NCBI GenBank assembly: GCA_963714155.1
Contig: OY970236.1
Span: forward strand, 310,001-374,000
DNA length: 64,000 nucleotides
Source of the DNA: VRUE01 sp963714155
Lineage (GTDB): Bacteria > Actinomycetota > Thermoleophilia > Solirubrobacterales > 70-9
Reading direction: 5' to 3'
The notes under the pieces were generated by a model. That model saw nothing but the letters and a program-made list of their open reading frames with translations, was not told the DNA's origin and did not search any database. Every line of letters starts with the position of its first letter. The first letter of the stretch is position 1. Position numbers and translations under genes: made by a program. Below are positions 34,129-42,682 of the stretch, in pieces.

Positions 34129-36380
34129 TTCTTACCTCCCTGTTGGCTGCCGGCCCGCTTCTTGCGGTGCCGGGGGATCGGCTTGACGCAGCGGCTCCGT
34201 TTCTTGACGAAGGGCTTCCTGCATCTGACCCGCTGGGGTGGGTTGCCAGGGCCGGCGAAGGCAGCAGCCATCGCAGCTGGGGGCGCACTGCGCGTACCCT
34301 GGCAGCTTTCGCCGCTGCAGCCCGGGTTCTCAGGCGGGGTCGCGAAGCCGCCCCCGGCGCGAGCGACGTAGACGTCCATGGCGGTGTCCACGTCCTGGGA
34401 CAAAAGCGCCGTGAGCGTGGAGAAGCCAATCTGTTCGCCGCTCATAGAGAGCGTGGGGGGTCCGCTCGCTGCGCCCGGGAGCCGGGTGAGCTGGCCCTGG
34501 CGCCAGAGGTAGGCGCTGGCAACCCCATCGTCGTCATCCGCGGCAAGCGGCTCGGCCGTGGAGAAGGCGATCGCCTCGCCGTCCTCGCTGGCCCAGCGCC
34601 CTTCCACCACAGAGGCGGAGCTGGGGGCAGCGTTGAGGACAGGCGCCAACACAACAGTGACATCGAACCCTTCGTCCACTCCGCTACCCGAACAGGAGAC
34701 GCACTGGAGCGCTTCGGAGTCGCTGTCATAGCGATAGATGTCTCTGTGAGTGCCGTCTGCATCATTTGCGCTCAGTGCGGCCTGGGTGGCGAAGGCGAGG
34801 ACGCGCCCGTCGCCGCCGACCTCATGGCCTTCGCTGTCCTTTCCAGTTCGCGGCACCGCGTAGGCATCGCCGAAGAAGCTCTTGCCGACGCCCCACAGGC
34901 TTTTCTCATCGCCGGGGTCGAGGGTGGCGATGAAGACAGTCCGCCCGTCGGGGTGGGCGGAGTCGCGCTGGTAGAGGTAGAGGTTCGGCTCTCCTTTGGT
35001 GGGTGATTTGCCTTCTGCGTTGGCCCCGCTCAGCACCCCTTCGGCGACGAAGTAGGCGCGGGAGCCGTCGCCGGAGACCGCCGTGATCGTGTGGAGGACA
35101 TCAGCGCTCTCGCCGGGCTGGGAAGGAAGCGAGACCTGGGTCAGCCTTTGCCCGACGGGCTGGCCGAAGTCATAGAGGTAGAGGTCACAGCCGGTTGAGG
35201 CGCCCGCTTCGAAGGTGCACTCATCCCCCGAGCCCTGATCGGAGGGCAACAGGGAGCGGGTCGTGGTGAAGTAGGCCTTGCTGCCGTCGGTCGAGGCGCC
35301 CTCGTAGAGGTCGTCACCCGCTTCTTCCCAGTCGGCCTGTCCGCCGGGAAGGAGGGGCTCGATCACGGGACCGCCGGGGGCGCGGGTGCGCACGAGCATC
35401 CGCAGGGGGACGGACCCAGGCACACCGTTGCCGCATTTGCCCGCTCCGCTCTGGGCGGGGCGCGTGGACATGAAGATGCGGGCGCCGTCGGCTGAGATCG
35501 CGCCTTGGCTCGTCGCCCCGAATTGGTCGCCACTGCCCTCGTTGGCACCGCCGCCGGCGTGGGCTCCGCAGGCACCGCCCCAGACTTTGCCGTCCTTGTC
35601 GCGCGCCAGCAGCTCGATCGAGGGCTCACCGGCGGAGTCGAGGGAAGTGACGTAGCCGTTGTAGTCCTGACCGGCGGCGGGCCCGGCGATACGGGGGTCG
35701 CCGGGGAGGTAGGAGGTAGAGACCAGCGGCGGCGAGAAGACAGTGGTCGAGAGGTCGGTCGAAGTGGCTTCGGATTCGGTGCTGGTCAGCGCCGTGACAA
35801 GTTCTGGGGTGCCGCTGTCGTTGATCGGGACCAAGAGCGGCGAGAGCGGGGCGAAGGAGCCGTCGAGGCCGCCGCTGAAGATCCGGAGGACGCCCGCGTT
35901 GGCCTGCGCCTGGGTAGCGCCCATCAGGTTCCAGCGGGTGAGGTCGGCGGAGTAGGCGTAGGGGCCGCCGCTGTATTCGCCGCCGATCCAGATTTCCGCT
36001 GCGGTGGGCGCCGAGGTCGGTGCCGTGACCCAGCCCTCGCCACTACGGGTGGCGACGTAGCTGTCGCCGACGTAGGACTGAAGGCCCGGTGTTTCAGCCA
36101 GCGCGGCCAGCGAGCGGAAGCGGACCCGCTCACCGTCGATGGAGAAGGTGGGATCCTTGGCGGGCTCGACGAACTTCTTCGGCGGGCTGACCATCTCCAG
36201 CGCCATGCAGTTCGGCAGGTCAGTTGTGCCCTGCGCTTCGCGGATCGCTTCGTTGGGGCAGCTCCCCGCGGCATGTGCCGCGGGGAGGGGCAGGAGCACC
36301 GCTGCGAGGGCCGCGGCGATTGCCGCGAGGCCGAGCCCGTGCCGAGGTGAGGTCGGGGTGCAGAGGTCTCCTGCGTTCAC
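34125..36380 (-). CDS. secreted beta-propeller-like protein, copy 1
   Basis: 751 residues from GTG with AAGGAG upstream. Signal peptide LGLAAIAAALAAVLLPLPAA ending AHA. The mature start SCPNEAIREAQGTTDLPNCM and all later blades parallel copy 2, with roughly one difference every few residues. Cys pairs such as ECTFEAGASTGCD suggest disulphides. First of the duplicated two-gene units, 45 bases after the collagen-like gene. Confidence 0.8.
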   Translation of the reverse strand: MNAGDLCTPTSPRHGLGLAAIAAALAAVLLPLPAAHAAGSCPNEAIREAQGTTDLPNCMALEMVSPPKKFVEPAKDPTFSIDGERVRFRSLAALAETPGLQSYVGDSYVATRSGEGWVTAPTSAPTAAEIWIGGEYSGGPYAYSADLTRWNLMGATQAQANAGVLRIFSGGLDGSFAPLSPLLVPINDSGTPELVTALTSTESEATSTDLSTTVFSPPLVSTSYLPGDPRIAGPAAGQDYNGYVTSLDSAGEPSIELLARDKDGKVWGGACGAHAGGGANEGSGDQFGATSQGAISADGARIFMSTRPAQSGAGKCGNGVPGSVPLRMLVRTRAPGGPVIEPLLPGGQADWEEAGDDLYEGASTDGSKAYFTTTRSLLPSDQGSGDECTFEAGASTGCDLYLYDFGQPVGQRLTQVSLPSQPGESADVLHTITAVSGDGSRAYFVAEGVLSGANAEGKSPTKGEPNLYLYQRDSAHPDGRTVFIATLDPGDEKSLWGVGKSFFGDAYAVPRTGKDSEGHEVGGDGRVLAFATQAALSANDADGTHRDIYRYDSDSEALQCVSCSGSGVDEGFDVTVVLAPVLNAAPSSASVVEGRWASEDGEAIAFSTAEPLAADDDDGVASAYLWRQGQLTRLPGAASGPPTLSMSGEQIGFSTLTALLSQDVDTAMDVYVARAGGGFATPPENPGCSGESCQGTRSAPPAAMAAAFAGPGNPPQRVRCRKPFVKKRSRCVKPIPRHRKKRAGSQQGGKK

Positions 36381-36425
36381 TGTGTGCTCCTTCTTCGGGG
36401 TGTGCCGAGTCAGCCGCGGGGCTTC

Positions 36426-37202
36426 CTAGGGCCCCGCCGCCGGCGCGGTTACGGCCCAGCTGCCGAAGGCCCTGGTGCCTTCGCTCGCAGAGACGACCGT
36501 CAACACAGCGCCCGCTTTGGAGGCGCCGATTTCGAGGACGGGGTCTGGGTTTGCGATGTAGAGAGCGCTGTAGGTCCCGACTTCTTCACCCGTGTAAAGG
36601 CAGAGGTGGCCGGGGGCCGCTTTCGGGTCCGACACGGTTCCCGGGCAATCGGTCGTGGGAGACGCTCCCAGGCCCAGGTAATGGACTGCGGATTCCCCCA
36701 AGGCAGCGGGGAGGGGGATCGGGAAGGAGATGGGGACGTAGAGGGTCCCGGTTTTCGGAGCTTCTCCGAAGCTCCAGGCACCCGTCTCGGTCTCACCCGG
36801 AGGCAGGACGCCTAGATGGGTCCAGGGTTTGCCTTCGGGCCCAGCGGGGCCGGTTGCGCCGGTGGGGCCGGTTGCGCCAGGCGCCCCGTCCGCTCCGTCG
36901 TTGCCGTCTTCGCCGTCTTGGCCGTCGTCCCCGTCTTTGCCGTCCTCACCGTCTTCGCCGTTGGCGCCGTCCCTGCCGCTGGCGCCGGCGGCTCCCTGGG
37001 GGCCGGCGGGCCCGGCCGGGCCCGTGTCTCCCTTGGCGCCTTTCGGCCCCCGCGGCCCCTTCTTTGCCTTGGCGGAAGCGGTGGCCTTGCCACCGTCTGA
37101 AGAGTTAGAGGCGGCGTATGCGCCGCCGAACATCGCAAAGACCAGGGCCATCACCGAGATGACTCCGGGGATGCCAAAGCGCGTGCGTAGCGTCGAGAAC
37201 AT
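36426..37202 (-). CDS. collagen-like secreted protein
   Basis: 258 residues. An N-terminal hydrophobic segment (GVISVMALVFAMFGGAYA) is followed by about 26 Gly-X-Y triplets (GPRGPKGAKGDTGPAGPAG, then GEDGEDGKDGDDGQDG and GATGPTGATGPAG). The C-terminal domain (about 130-258) is globular. Bacterial collagen-like stalks trimerise and display a head domain. First gene of the surface operon. The central triplets are unusually acidic. Confidence 0.85.
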   Translation of the reverse strand: MFSTLRTRFGIPGVISVMALVFAMFGGAYAASNSSDGGKATASAKAKKGPRGPKGAKGDTGPAGPAGPQGAAGASGRDGANGEDGEDGKDGDDGQDGEDGNDGADGAPGATGPTGATGPAGPEGKPWTHLGVLPPGETETGAWSFGEAPKTGTLYVPISFPIPLPAALGESAVHYLGLGASPTTDCPGTVSDPKAAPGHLCLYTGEEVGTYSALYIANPDPVLEIGASKAGAVLTVVSASEGTRAFGSWAVTAPAAGP

Positions 37203-37360
37203 CTAGATCTCTCTCCTTGTCCCGTGAGCCCCTCTGCCCGCCGCTTCCCTTAGCGGCTTCCTCGAGGCTCGGTTATGTCCCTGTACCGCTCGGTTTCCCG
37301 AGCTACTGATTGGATGGAGAGAGTTCCTAGAAGGTGCTCTCTGTACCGCTCAGTGGCGCC

Positions 37361-37433
37361 AGTGAAGCACCCTGATCAAGGGTTGTCAAGGAAAAGTTCC
37401 CAAAAGAAAAGGTTCGTTCCCAGAGACGTTCCC
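37361..37433 (-). promoter_or_regulatory. promoter/operator region of the surface operon
   Basis: On the minus strand TTGACA (37384-37389) is a consensus -35 box; no good -10 follows at the usual distance. An imperfect palindrome ACCCTGATCAAGGGT (about 37369-37383) lies in the spacer. GTTCCC occurs three times just upstream (37396, 37416, 37428). The leader 37203-37360 contains CTGTACCGCTC twice, 60 bases apart (37281 and 37341), and no gene. Confidence 0.5.
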
Positions 37434-37474
37434 TGAGCGTATAGAGGGGTACCGAAAGGCGCCTGTGGCTGCGG

Positions 37475-37765
37475 CTAGGCGGCCGGACGGATCGCCACGT
37501 CTACCGAGACCGAGCGGTCGGGAGCGGCGAGTGCGGCGGCGGCGGCGGCGGCGAGTGCCTCGTGGTCCAATCCGTGCCGCGCGGCGGCGGCGGCCAGAGG
37601 CTCGACAAGGCCCATATCGGGATAGAGAAGTTGCAACTCGATCGGCTTCGTTCCGCAAACCGCGACCACGGCACGTGCGTGCACCTGATCCGCGCTGTCG
37701 GCCTTCTCGGCTCGGACCAGCTCGATCGAGATCGCATTTGCGTCGCTGTCGTATTGAGCACGCAT
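37475..37765 (-). CDS. DUF2283-like small protein
   Basis: 96 residues. The N-terminal half (YDSDANAISIELV) resembles DUF2283 proteins; the C-terminal half is an Ala-rich helix. It starts 1 base after the stop of the gene upstream, so the two are coupled. DUF2283 genes are often found next to DUF4258 genes, an arrangement that resembles toxin-antitoxin pairs. Confidence 0.6.
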   Translation of the reverse strand: MRAQYDSDANAISIELVRAEKADSADQVHARAVVAVCGTKPIELQLLYPDMGLVEPLAAAAARHGLDHEALAAAAAAALAAPDRSVSVDVAIRPAA

Positions 37766-37766
37766 G

Positions 37767-37979
37767 TCAGTCGTCCGGAAAGGTGGTGATGACGAAGCTG
37801 GGATCGTCGCTGGCTAGGACGACAATGATCGCACGGCGATCCATCCCCAATCCCATCAGTCGCCGGTTCCCGGATTGATCGAACTGTGCGCGCATCGGGC
37901 TCACGGCGACCGCCTCGATATCCCCCGGCCGGATTCCGTAGAGCCTCATCTCATTCTTCGCATGGCGGCTGAAACGCAC
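37767..37979 (-). CDS. DUF4258-like small protein (possible toxin)
   Basis: 70 residues: RFSRHAKNEMRLYGIRPGDI and VVLASDDPSFVITTFPDD match the DUF4258/BrnT-like pattern, a compact RelE-like fold. Upstream member of a coupled pair with the DUF2283-like gene. Toxicity is not established for this family as a whole. Confidence 0.65.
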   Translation of the reverse strand: MRFSRHAKNEMRLYGIRPGDIEAVAVSPMRAQFDQSGNRRLMGLGMDRRAIIVVLASDDPSFVITTFPDD

Positions 37980-37985
37980 ACGCCG

Positions 37986-38657
37986 CTAAGTCTGAGCAGC
38001 GCGAATGTCTCCGCTCAGGCGCGCGGCCTCTTCCGCCCCTAGGTATGGGGTGAGGATGAATTCGGCCACGTCGGGGAGGAGATCCTCGAGCTGGCCGGCT
38101 TCCCCCGCAGCCACCTTGCGGGAAGTAAGCATCACCAAGGCGCCAATCGTTGACTCCTCGGTGGTGGCGGGGAGCTCCCTCTCCCCCCCGCGCTCGGAGC
38201 GGCCCTGCTCCAAGTAGGGGACAACCTCGTGGACCGCTTCGTGGAAGCGGGCGGAAACCGCGGGCCCGGCGGCCTGGGACTCGACCAGACAGAGGCGGGC
38301 GAGGTCGGGCTCTTCGGCGAAGAAGCTGAGGACGGTGCCGGCTGCCGCGATCGCCCGTTGGGGCCAGTCATCGCTCGTTGCAACCGCCTCGCCAGCTAGC
38401 TCCCGTATGTGGCCCACCACCACTTCAAAGGCAGCCAGAAAGCACTCCTCCTTACCCTCGAAGTTCTCGTAGAAGACGCGGCGGGAGACGCGCGCCTGCT
38501 TGGTGATGTCGGTGATCGTCACCGCCCGGTAGCCCTTCTCCGCCACCGCGGTAGCGAGGCCGGCGATCAGGCGCTCGCGCTGATTGTGGGCAACCTGCTC
38601 GCGGCTGAAGCCGTGGCGGCCGGCGGGAAGCGGGCCGAGCGTCTCCTCGTCTGCCAT
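37986..38657 (-). CDS. TetR-family regulator 1
   Basis: 223 residues. A leader PAGRHGFSREQVAHNQRERL precedes the HTH (AVAEKGYRAVTITDITKQAR, then RVFYENFEGKEECFL). The C-terminal ligand domain is helical. The leader motif is shared with regulators 5 and 6, so these are local paralogues. 14 bases after regulator 2 on the same strand. Confidence 0.9.
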   Translation of the reverse strand: MADEETLGPLPAGRHGFSREQVAHNQRERLIAGLATAVAEKGYRAVTITDITKQARVSRRVFYENFEGKEECFLAAFEVVVGHIRELAGEAVATSDDWPQRAIAAAGTVLSFFAEEPDLARLCLVESQAAGPAVSARFHEAVHEVVPYLEQGRSERGGERELPATTEESTIGALVMLTSRKVAAGEAGQLEDLLPDVAEFILTPYLGAEEAARLSGDIRAAQT

Positions 38658-38671
38658 ACGCCGGGCGCTCC

Positions 38672-39349
38672 CTAGGCGGAGGCCGCGCCGGCCCCACCGG
38701 CTTCACGCGCGGCGACGTCCTCGCCCACATAGGGACGCAGGAGGAACTCGAGCGCCTCGGGCAGCAGCGCCCGCAGCTGCTCGGCTTCGCCGGCAATCAG
38801 GCGTTGGTTGATCACCCAGAGCACTCCCCCGGCCAAGGTCTCCTCGAGGCTCGCCGGCAATTTGTCGGCGCGCGGGTTGAGCTCGCGGCCCGGCCGCAGC
38901 AGCGGCGCGAAGCGCTTCAGCGCGGCCTCGTGGCGCGCCGCGGCCTCGGGGCCGGCCGTCGGCGCCTCGACCAGGCAAGCCCGCGCCACACCCGGATGCT
39001 CGGCGGCGATCTTCAGCAGCGCACCGAGCCCGGCCCCGACCTTGTCCGTCCAAGGCCCGTCTTCGCCGTCATACGCTTCCTCCACCACGTAGGCCGTGCG
39101 CTCGACCGCCGCATCGAGCAGCGCCAGGAAGGCCTCGTCCTTGTCGGCGTAGTGCTTGTAGAAGGTCGCGTAGCCGACCCGGGCCCGCCGCACGATCTGC
39201 TCGATCGTGGTCTCGGCGTAACCCTGCTCGGCGACGAGGTCCGCCGTCGCTTCGAGGATGCGCCGCCGCTGGTCCTCTGCGGACGCGGCTCTGCTGACCG
39301 GCTCGGGGCCGGGCGGCTGCCGGGAGGCCTTTCCAGGCAATGCGCGCAC
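38672..39349 (-). CDS. TetR-family regulator 2
   Basis: 225 residues from a GTG at 39349; a TTG at 39406 would add 19 residues. HTH: LVAEQGYAETTIEQIVRRAR, then YATFYKHYADKDEAFLALL. Divergent from regulator 3 with a short shared promoter region that holds two GTTCCC sites. Confidence 0.88.
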   Translation of the reverse strand: MRALPGKASRQPPGPEPVSRAASAEDQRRRILEATADLVAEQGYAETTIEQIVRRARVGYATFYKHYADKDEAFLALLDAAVERTAYVVEEAYDGEDGPWTDKVGAGLGALLKIAAEHPGVARACLVEAPTAGPEAAARHEAALKRFAPLLRPGRELNPRADKLPASLEETLAGGVLWVINQRLIAGEAEQLRALLPEALEFLLRPYVGEDVAAREAGGAGAASA

Positions 39350-39435
39350 CGGGTCAGGATAGCGCGCGTTCCCATTGGTACGAAGCCAGTATATGAAGTG
39401 TCGCAAGTTCCCAAAGATGGGCTAAGGTACCCCGA

Positions 39436-40116
39436 GTGGACGCTCCACCCACACTACGCGCCGTGAGGTCATGGGATGAGGCCATTCCGGAGCGCGCGTC
39501 GGACGAGGGAGCGCTGGAAGCAATGCTGCTCAGCGTCGGGGCAAAGGGCTACGACAAGGCCACGGTGCAGGAGGTGCTGGAGCGCAGCGGCATCTCCCGC
39601 GACCGCTTCCAGCGCCGTTTCGGCGGCAAGGAGGCCTGCTTCGCCCAGGCCTACGAGATGGCGGCGGACAGGCTCTGCGCGGAAGTGCTCGAGGCGGGCC
39701 GCATGGCCGAGAGCTGGCGGGCGGGCTTCCGCGCCGCCCTCGCCAGGCTGCTGCGCACCGTCGCCGAGCAGCCGCTATTGGCGAAGGCGCTGCTGATCGA
39801 GGTGCGCGCCGCCCGCGGCCAGGCCTGGGCCAAGCACCAGCAACTGGTCGAGCGCTTCGCCCACGCGGTCGACTCGGCTCGCCACCTGCCCGGCGCGCGG
39901 GCCACGGCGACGGCCCTCACCGCCCAGTTCGTCGTCGGCGCGGTCGAGGAAGCGATCGCCACCGAGATCGGCGCCGGCCGCGCAGCCACAGTCGAGCGCC
40001 TGCTCCCCGACCTCGCCCACCTCGCCGTACTCAACTACTTCGGCGAGGACGAAGCCTGGCTGGAACTGCGCTCGCCGGAGTTGAGCCCGGTCGAGCCGAC
40101 AGTTGCTGACCGCTAA
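39436..40116 (+). CDS. TetR-family regulator 3
   Basis: 226 residues from GTG. HTH region: VGAKGYDKATVQEVLERSGI, then RDRFQRRFGGKEACFAQAYE. The helical C-terminal domain ends near the convergent coiled-coil gene, with a 4-base overlap at the stops. Confidence 0.85.
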   Translation: MDAPPTLRAVRSWDEAIPERASDEGALEAMLLSVGAKGYDKATVQEVLERSGISRDRFQRRFGGKEACFAQAYEMAADRLCAEVLEAGRMAESWRAGFRAALARLLRTVAEQPLLAKALLIEVRAARGQAWAKHQQLVERFAHAVDSARHLPGARATATALTAQFVVGAVEEAIATEIGAGRAATVERLLPDLAHLAVLNYFGEDEAWLELRSPELSPVEPTVADR

Positions 40117-40394
40117 ATCTGCGTCGCGATCAGGACGAGGATCGCGCTGAAACCAGCGAGGATGCCGCCCGTGATCGAGACCATCGCGTAGATCATTGCT
40201 CGTTGAATCGAGTCGAGGCGGTCGTTGACTCTCCCGAACTCGTGGTCGAACCGCTCGTCGACTCTCTCGAACCCCCTCTCGATCTTCTCGTCGATCCGAT
40301 CTAGACGCTGGTCGACTTTCTCGAACCGCCGATCGACCCTGTCATTCAGGTCGTCGAGCCTGCCTTCAGTCCATTCGGGTGCGGTCACATTCAC
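40113..40394 (-). CDS. small coiled-coil protein with C-terminal membrane helix
   Basis: 93 residues: a heptad-rich coiled coil (DLNDRVDRRFEKVDQRLDR, then IDEKIERGFERVDERFD) and a single C-terminal membrane helix (MVSITGGILAGFSAILVLIA). Tail-anchored architecture. No enzymatic motif. Function unknown. Confidence 0.75.
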   Translation of the reverse strand: MNVTAPEWTEGRLDDLNDRVDRRFEKVDQRLDRIDEKIERGFERVDERFDHEFGRVNDRLDSIQRAMIYAMVSITGGILAGFSAILVLIATQI

Positions 40395-40487
40395 GATGAT
40401 GGCACCCTAGGTTGGAACTTGTTGTCTGTGGTGCGCCAGACCCCGCGGATGCGCGAAATCTTGCGCGCACAGCACGCGTAGCTCGGC

Positions 40488-41852
40488 TCAGCTCTTCTCC
40501 TGCGCCAGCTCCGCCGCGTCGGCGCTCCCTACATAAGGGGTAAGCGTGAACTCGACCAGGTCCGGCAGCAGCTCCTCCAGCTCTTCGGCTTTGCCGGCGA
40601 TGATGCGGCGGGAGATCAGCGAGACCATGCCGCCGACCAGGGCCTCCTCGGTGGTCGGCGAGAGGCGGGAGAGGACCTCGGGGGGGCGGCCCTCGCGGCC
40701 GGTCTGGAAGTAGGGCACGAAGCTCTGGATCGCGGCGTCGTAGCGCTCGACCACGACCGGGCCGGCAACCAGGGCCTCGACCATGCAGAGGCGCGCCAGG
40801 TGGGGCTCGGCGGCAAGGAACTCGAGCATCGCCCCGATCCCGGCTTTGACCGCGTGCGGCCAGTCGTCCTCGGCGTCGAAGGCAGTGGAGACGCGGCCGC
40901 GCAGCTCCTCCATCACCGTGTCGTAGGCGGCGACGAAGCACTCGTCCTTGCTGGAGAAGTGCTCGTAGAAGGTGCGGCGGGAGACGGCGGCGTGGCGGGT
41001 GATGTGGGCGATCGTCGTGCCGGAGTAACCGTTTTCCGCGATCGCCTCGGCGAGGCCCGCAATCAGCCGCTCGCGCTGGTTGTGGATGACGAACTCGCGC
41101 GGCAAGCCGTGCCGGCCGGGGGGCAAGCGGGCAAGCTCAGGCGGGTAATCCTCCGCTGACACTCCCGGCTCGCCCTTTTCCTGGGAGGACAACTTCTTTT
41201 TGGCCACTCCCCGACGATATCGCGCCGGAGGATCAAAGCCCCTCGACAACTCGGCCAGGCCCGCCTCGATGCCCAGATACGGCATTACCGCGGCTGACAT
41301 CAACTGCGGGACGAGCTGGGGCAGCTGATCGGCGTCGCCGCGCACCACTTTCGCGTAGACCTGGCCGTAGGCCGAGCCGGCCAGAGCCTCGGCCGTGGTG
41401 TGGGGGACCGAATCCGGATCCTCCATCTCGTTGCGACCGGCGTCGATCAGTGAGGCGATCACCCGCATCGTCATGTCGCGCCGCGCCCGGGCGGCGTCGC
41501 CGGCGGCCAGAACCTCGACCGCAAAGGAGGCGCGGCTGGGAGAGCTGCGCAGGTTCTCGACGATCTCGCAGGCGACCGCGCGCAGCCGATCGGGCCAGCT
41601 CTCCTGGCTGTTGTAGGCCTCCAGCATCTCCTGCATGCAGCCCTCGTTCATCTCCTGCCAGGCGGAGAGGAAGCAGTCGTACTTGCTGCGGAAGTGGCGG
41701 TCGAATGCGGGCCGGTCGAGTTCGGCTCGCTCGGTGATCATCTCGATCGTGGTCTCGGCATAGCCGCGCTCGGCGGCGATCTCGATCAGGGCCTCGACGA
41801 TGCGCTCGCGCTCGGGACTGGCGGCGCGCTCACGGGTCTCCAGGTCAAGCAC
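40488..41852 (-). CDS. double TetR-family regulator (regulators 4 and 5 in one frame)
   Basis: 454 residues holding two complete TetR proteins. The first (1-205) has AERGYAETTIEMITERAEL and FDRHFRSKYDCFL. The second (about 225-454) has the PPGRHGLPREFVIHNQRERL leader, ENGYSGTTIAHITRHAAV and RRTFYEHFSSKDECF. The junction (216-224, VAKKKLSSQ) looks like a normal TetR start, and a GTG lies there at 41207 on the minus strand, so the two may have been separate genes joined by loss of a stop. A fused chain could bind DNA as an intramolecular dimer. Confidence 0.85.
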   Translation of the reverse strand: MLDLETRERAASPERERIVEALIEIAAERGYAETTIEMITERAELDRPAFDRHFRSKYDCFLSAWQEMNEGCMQEMLEAYNSQESWPDRLRAVACEIVENLRSSPSRASFAVEVLAAGDAARARRDMTMRVIASLIDAGRNEMEDPDSVPHTTAEALAGSAYGQVYAKVVRGDADQLPQLVPQLMSAAVMPYLGIEAGLAELSRGFDPPARYRRGVAKKKLSSQEKGEPGVSAEDYPPELARLPPGRHGLPREFVIHNQRERLIAGLAEAIAENGYSGTTIAHITRHAAVSRRTFYEHFSSKDECFVAAYDTVMEELRGRVSTAFDAEDDWPHAVKAGIGAMLEFLAAEPHLARLCMVEALVAGPVVVERYDAAIQSFVPYFQTGREGRPPEVLSRLSPTTEEALVGGMVSLISRRIIAGKAEELEELLPDLVEFTLTPYVGSADAAELAQEKS

Positions 41853-41885
41853 TAGGTCATGGGACCTCCGATCCCTGCCCCTGGC

Positions 41886-42602
41886 TCAACCCGCAGCGGG
41901 TGTCGGTGCTTCTTCGCCGGCGATCCGCTTGGCGGACTCGGCGCCGAGGTACGGCGTGAGGGAGAACTCGACCAGCTCAGGCAGCAGCTCCTCGATCTGC
42001 TCCGCCTGCCCCATGATGATGCGCTGGTAGAGGATCCAGAAGATTCCGCCGACGATCGTCTCCTCGAGCGTCCCCGGCAGCTCCTCGCCCTTCGCCGAGA
42101 CCTTGCGGCCCATGCGGAAGAGCGGGACGAAGGCCTGGATCGAGCGCTCGTAGCGGTCGACCGCGGCGGGCCCGGCCGAGAGCGCCTCGACGATGCAGGT
42201 GCGGGCGAGGGCGGGCTCGCTGGCGACGTAATGGAGGAAGGCAGCGAGGCCGGCGTTGACCCGGGCGGGCCAGGTGTCGACCTTGCTGGCGGCGTCGACG
42301 ACGCGGCGCAGCGCCTCCTTGACCGCGAACTCCGAAGCGGCGAGGAAGCAGTCCTCCTTGGAGGAGAAGTTCTCGTAGAAGGTGTTGCGGGCGATGCCGG
42401 CGCGGCGGACGATGTCGGCGACCGTCACCGCCCGGTAGCCCTTCTCGACTGTCTCCTCGGCGAGGCCGGCGATTATGCGGGCCCGCTGGTGCTGAGCGAT
42501 GAACTCTCGCGGTAGTTGATGCCTGCCCGGTGGCATTCTTGTCGCTTGCGGAGCACGATCGGGCACGAACGCCAGAGTACCCCTATAAGAATCCGTTTCC
42601 AA
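41886..42602 (-). CDS. TetR-family regulator 6
   Basis: 238 residues. PPGRHQLPREFIAQHQRARI leader, HTH VEKGYRAVTVADIVRRAGI and RNTFYENFSSKEDCFL. Close relative of regulators 1 and 5. Divergent from regulator 7. Confidence 0.9.
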   Translation of the reverse strand: METDSYRGTLAFVPDRAPQATRMPPGRHQLPREFIAQHQRARIIAGLAEETVEKGYRAVTVADIVRRAGIARNTFYENFSSKEDCFLAASEFAVKEALRRVVDAASKVDTWPARVNAGLAAFLHYVASEPALARTCIVEALSAGPAAVDRYERSIQAFVPLFRMGRKVSAKGEELPGTLEETIVGGIFWILYQRIIMGQAEQIEELLPELVEFSLTPYLGAESAKRIAGEEAPTPAAG

Positions 42603-42682
42603 GCTGGACGGATCGACCAGATACCGCTACTGTTCCTTATTCCAGACAACCCGTTCCCTTGATCGATTAAGAGGAAGGTCGG

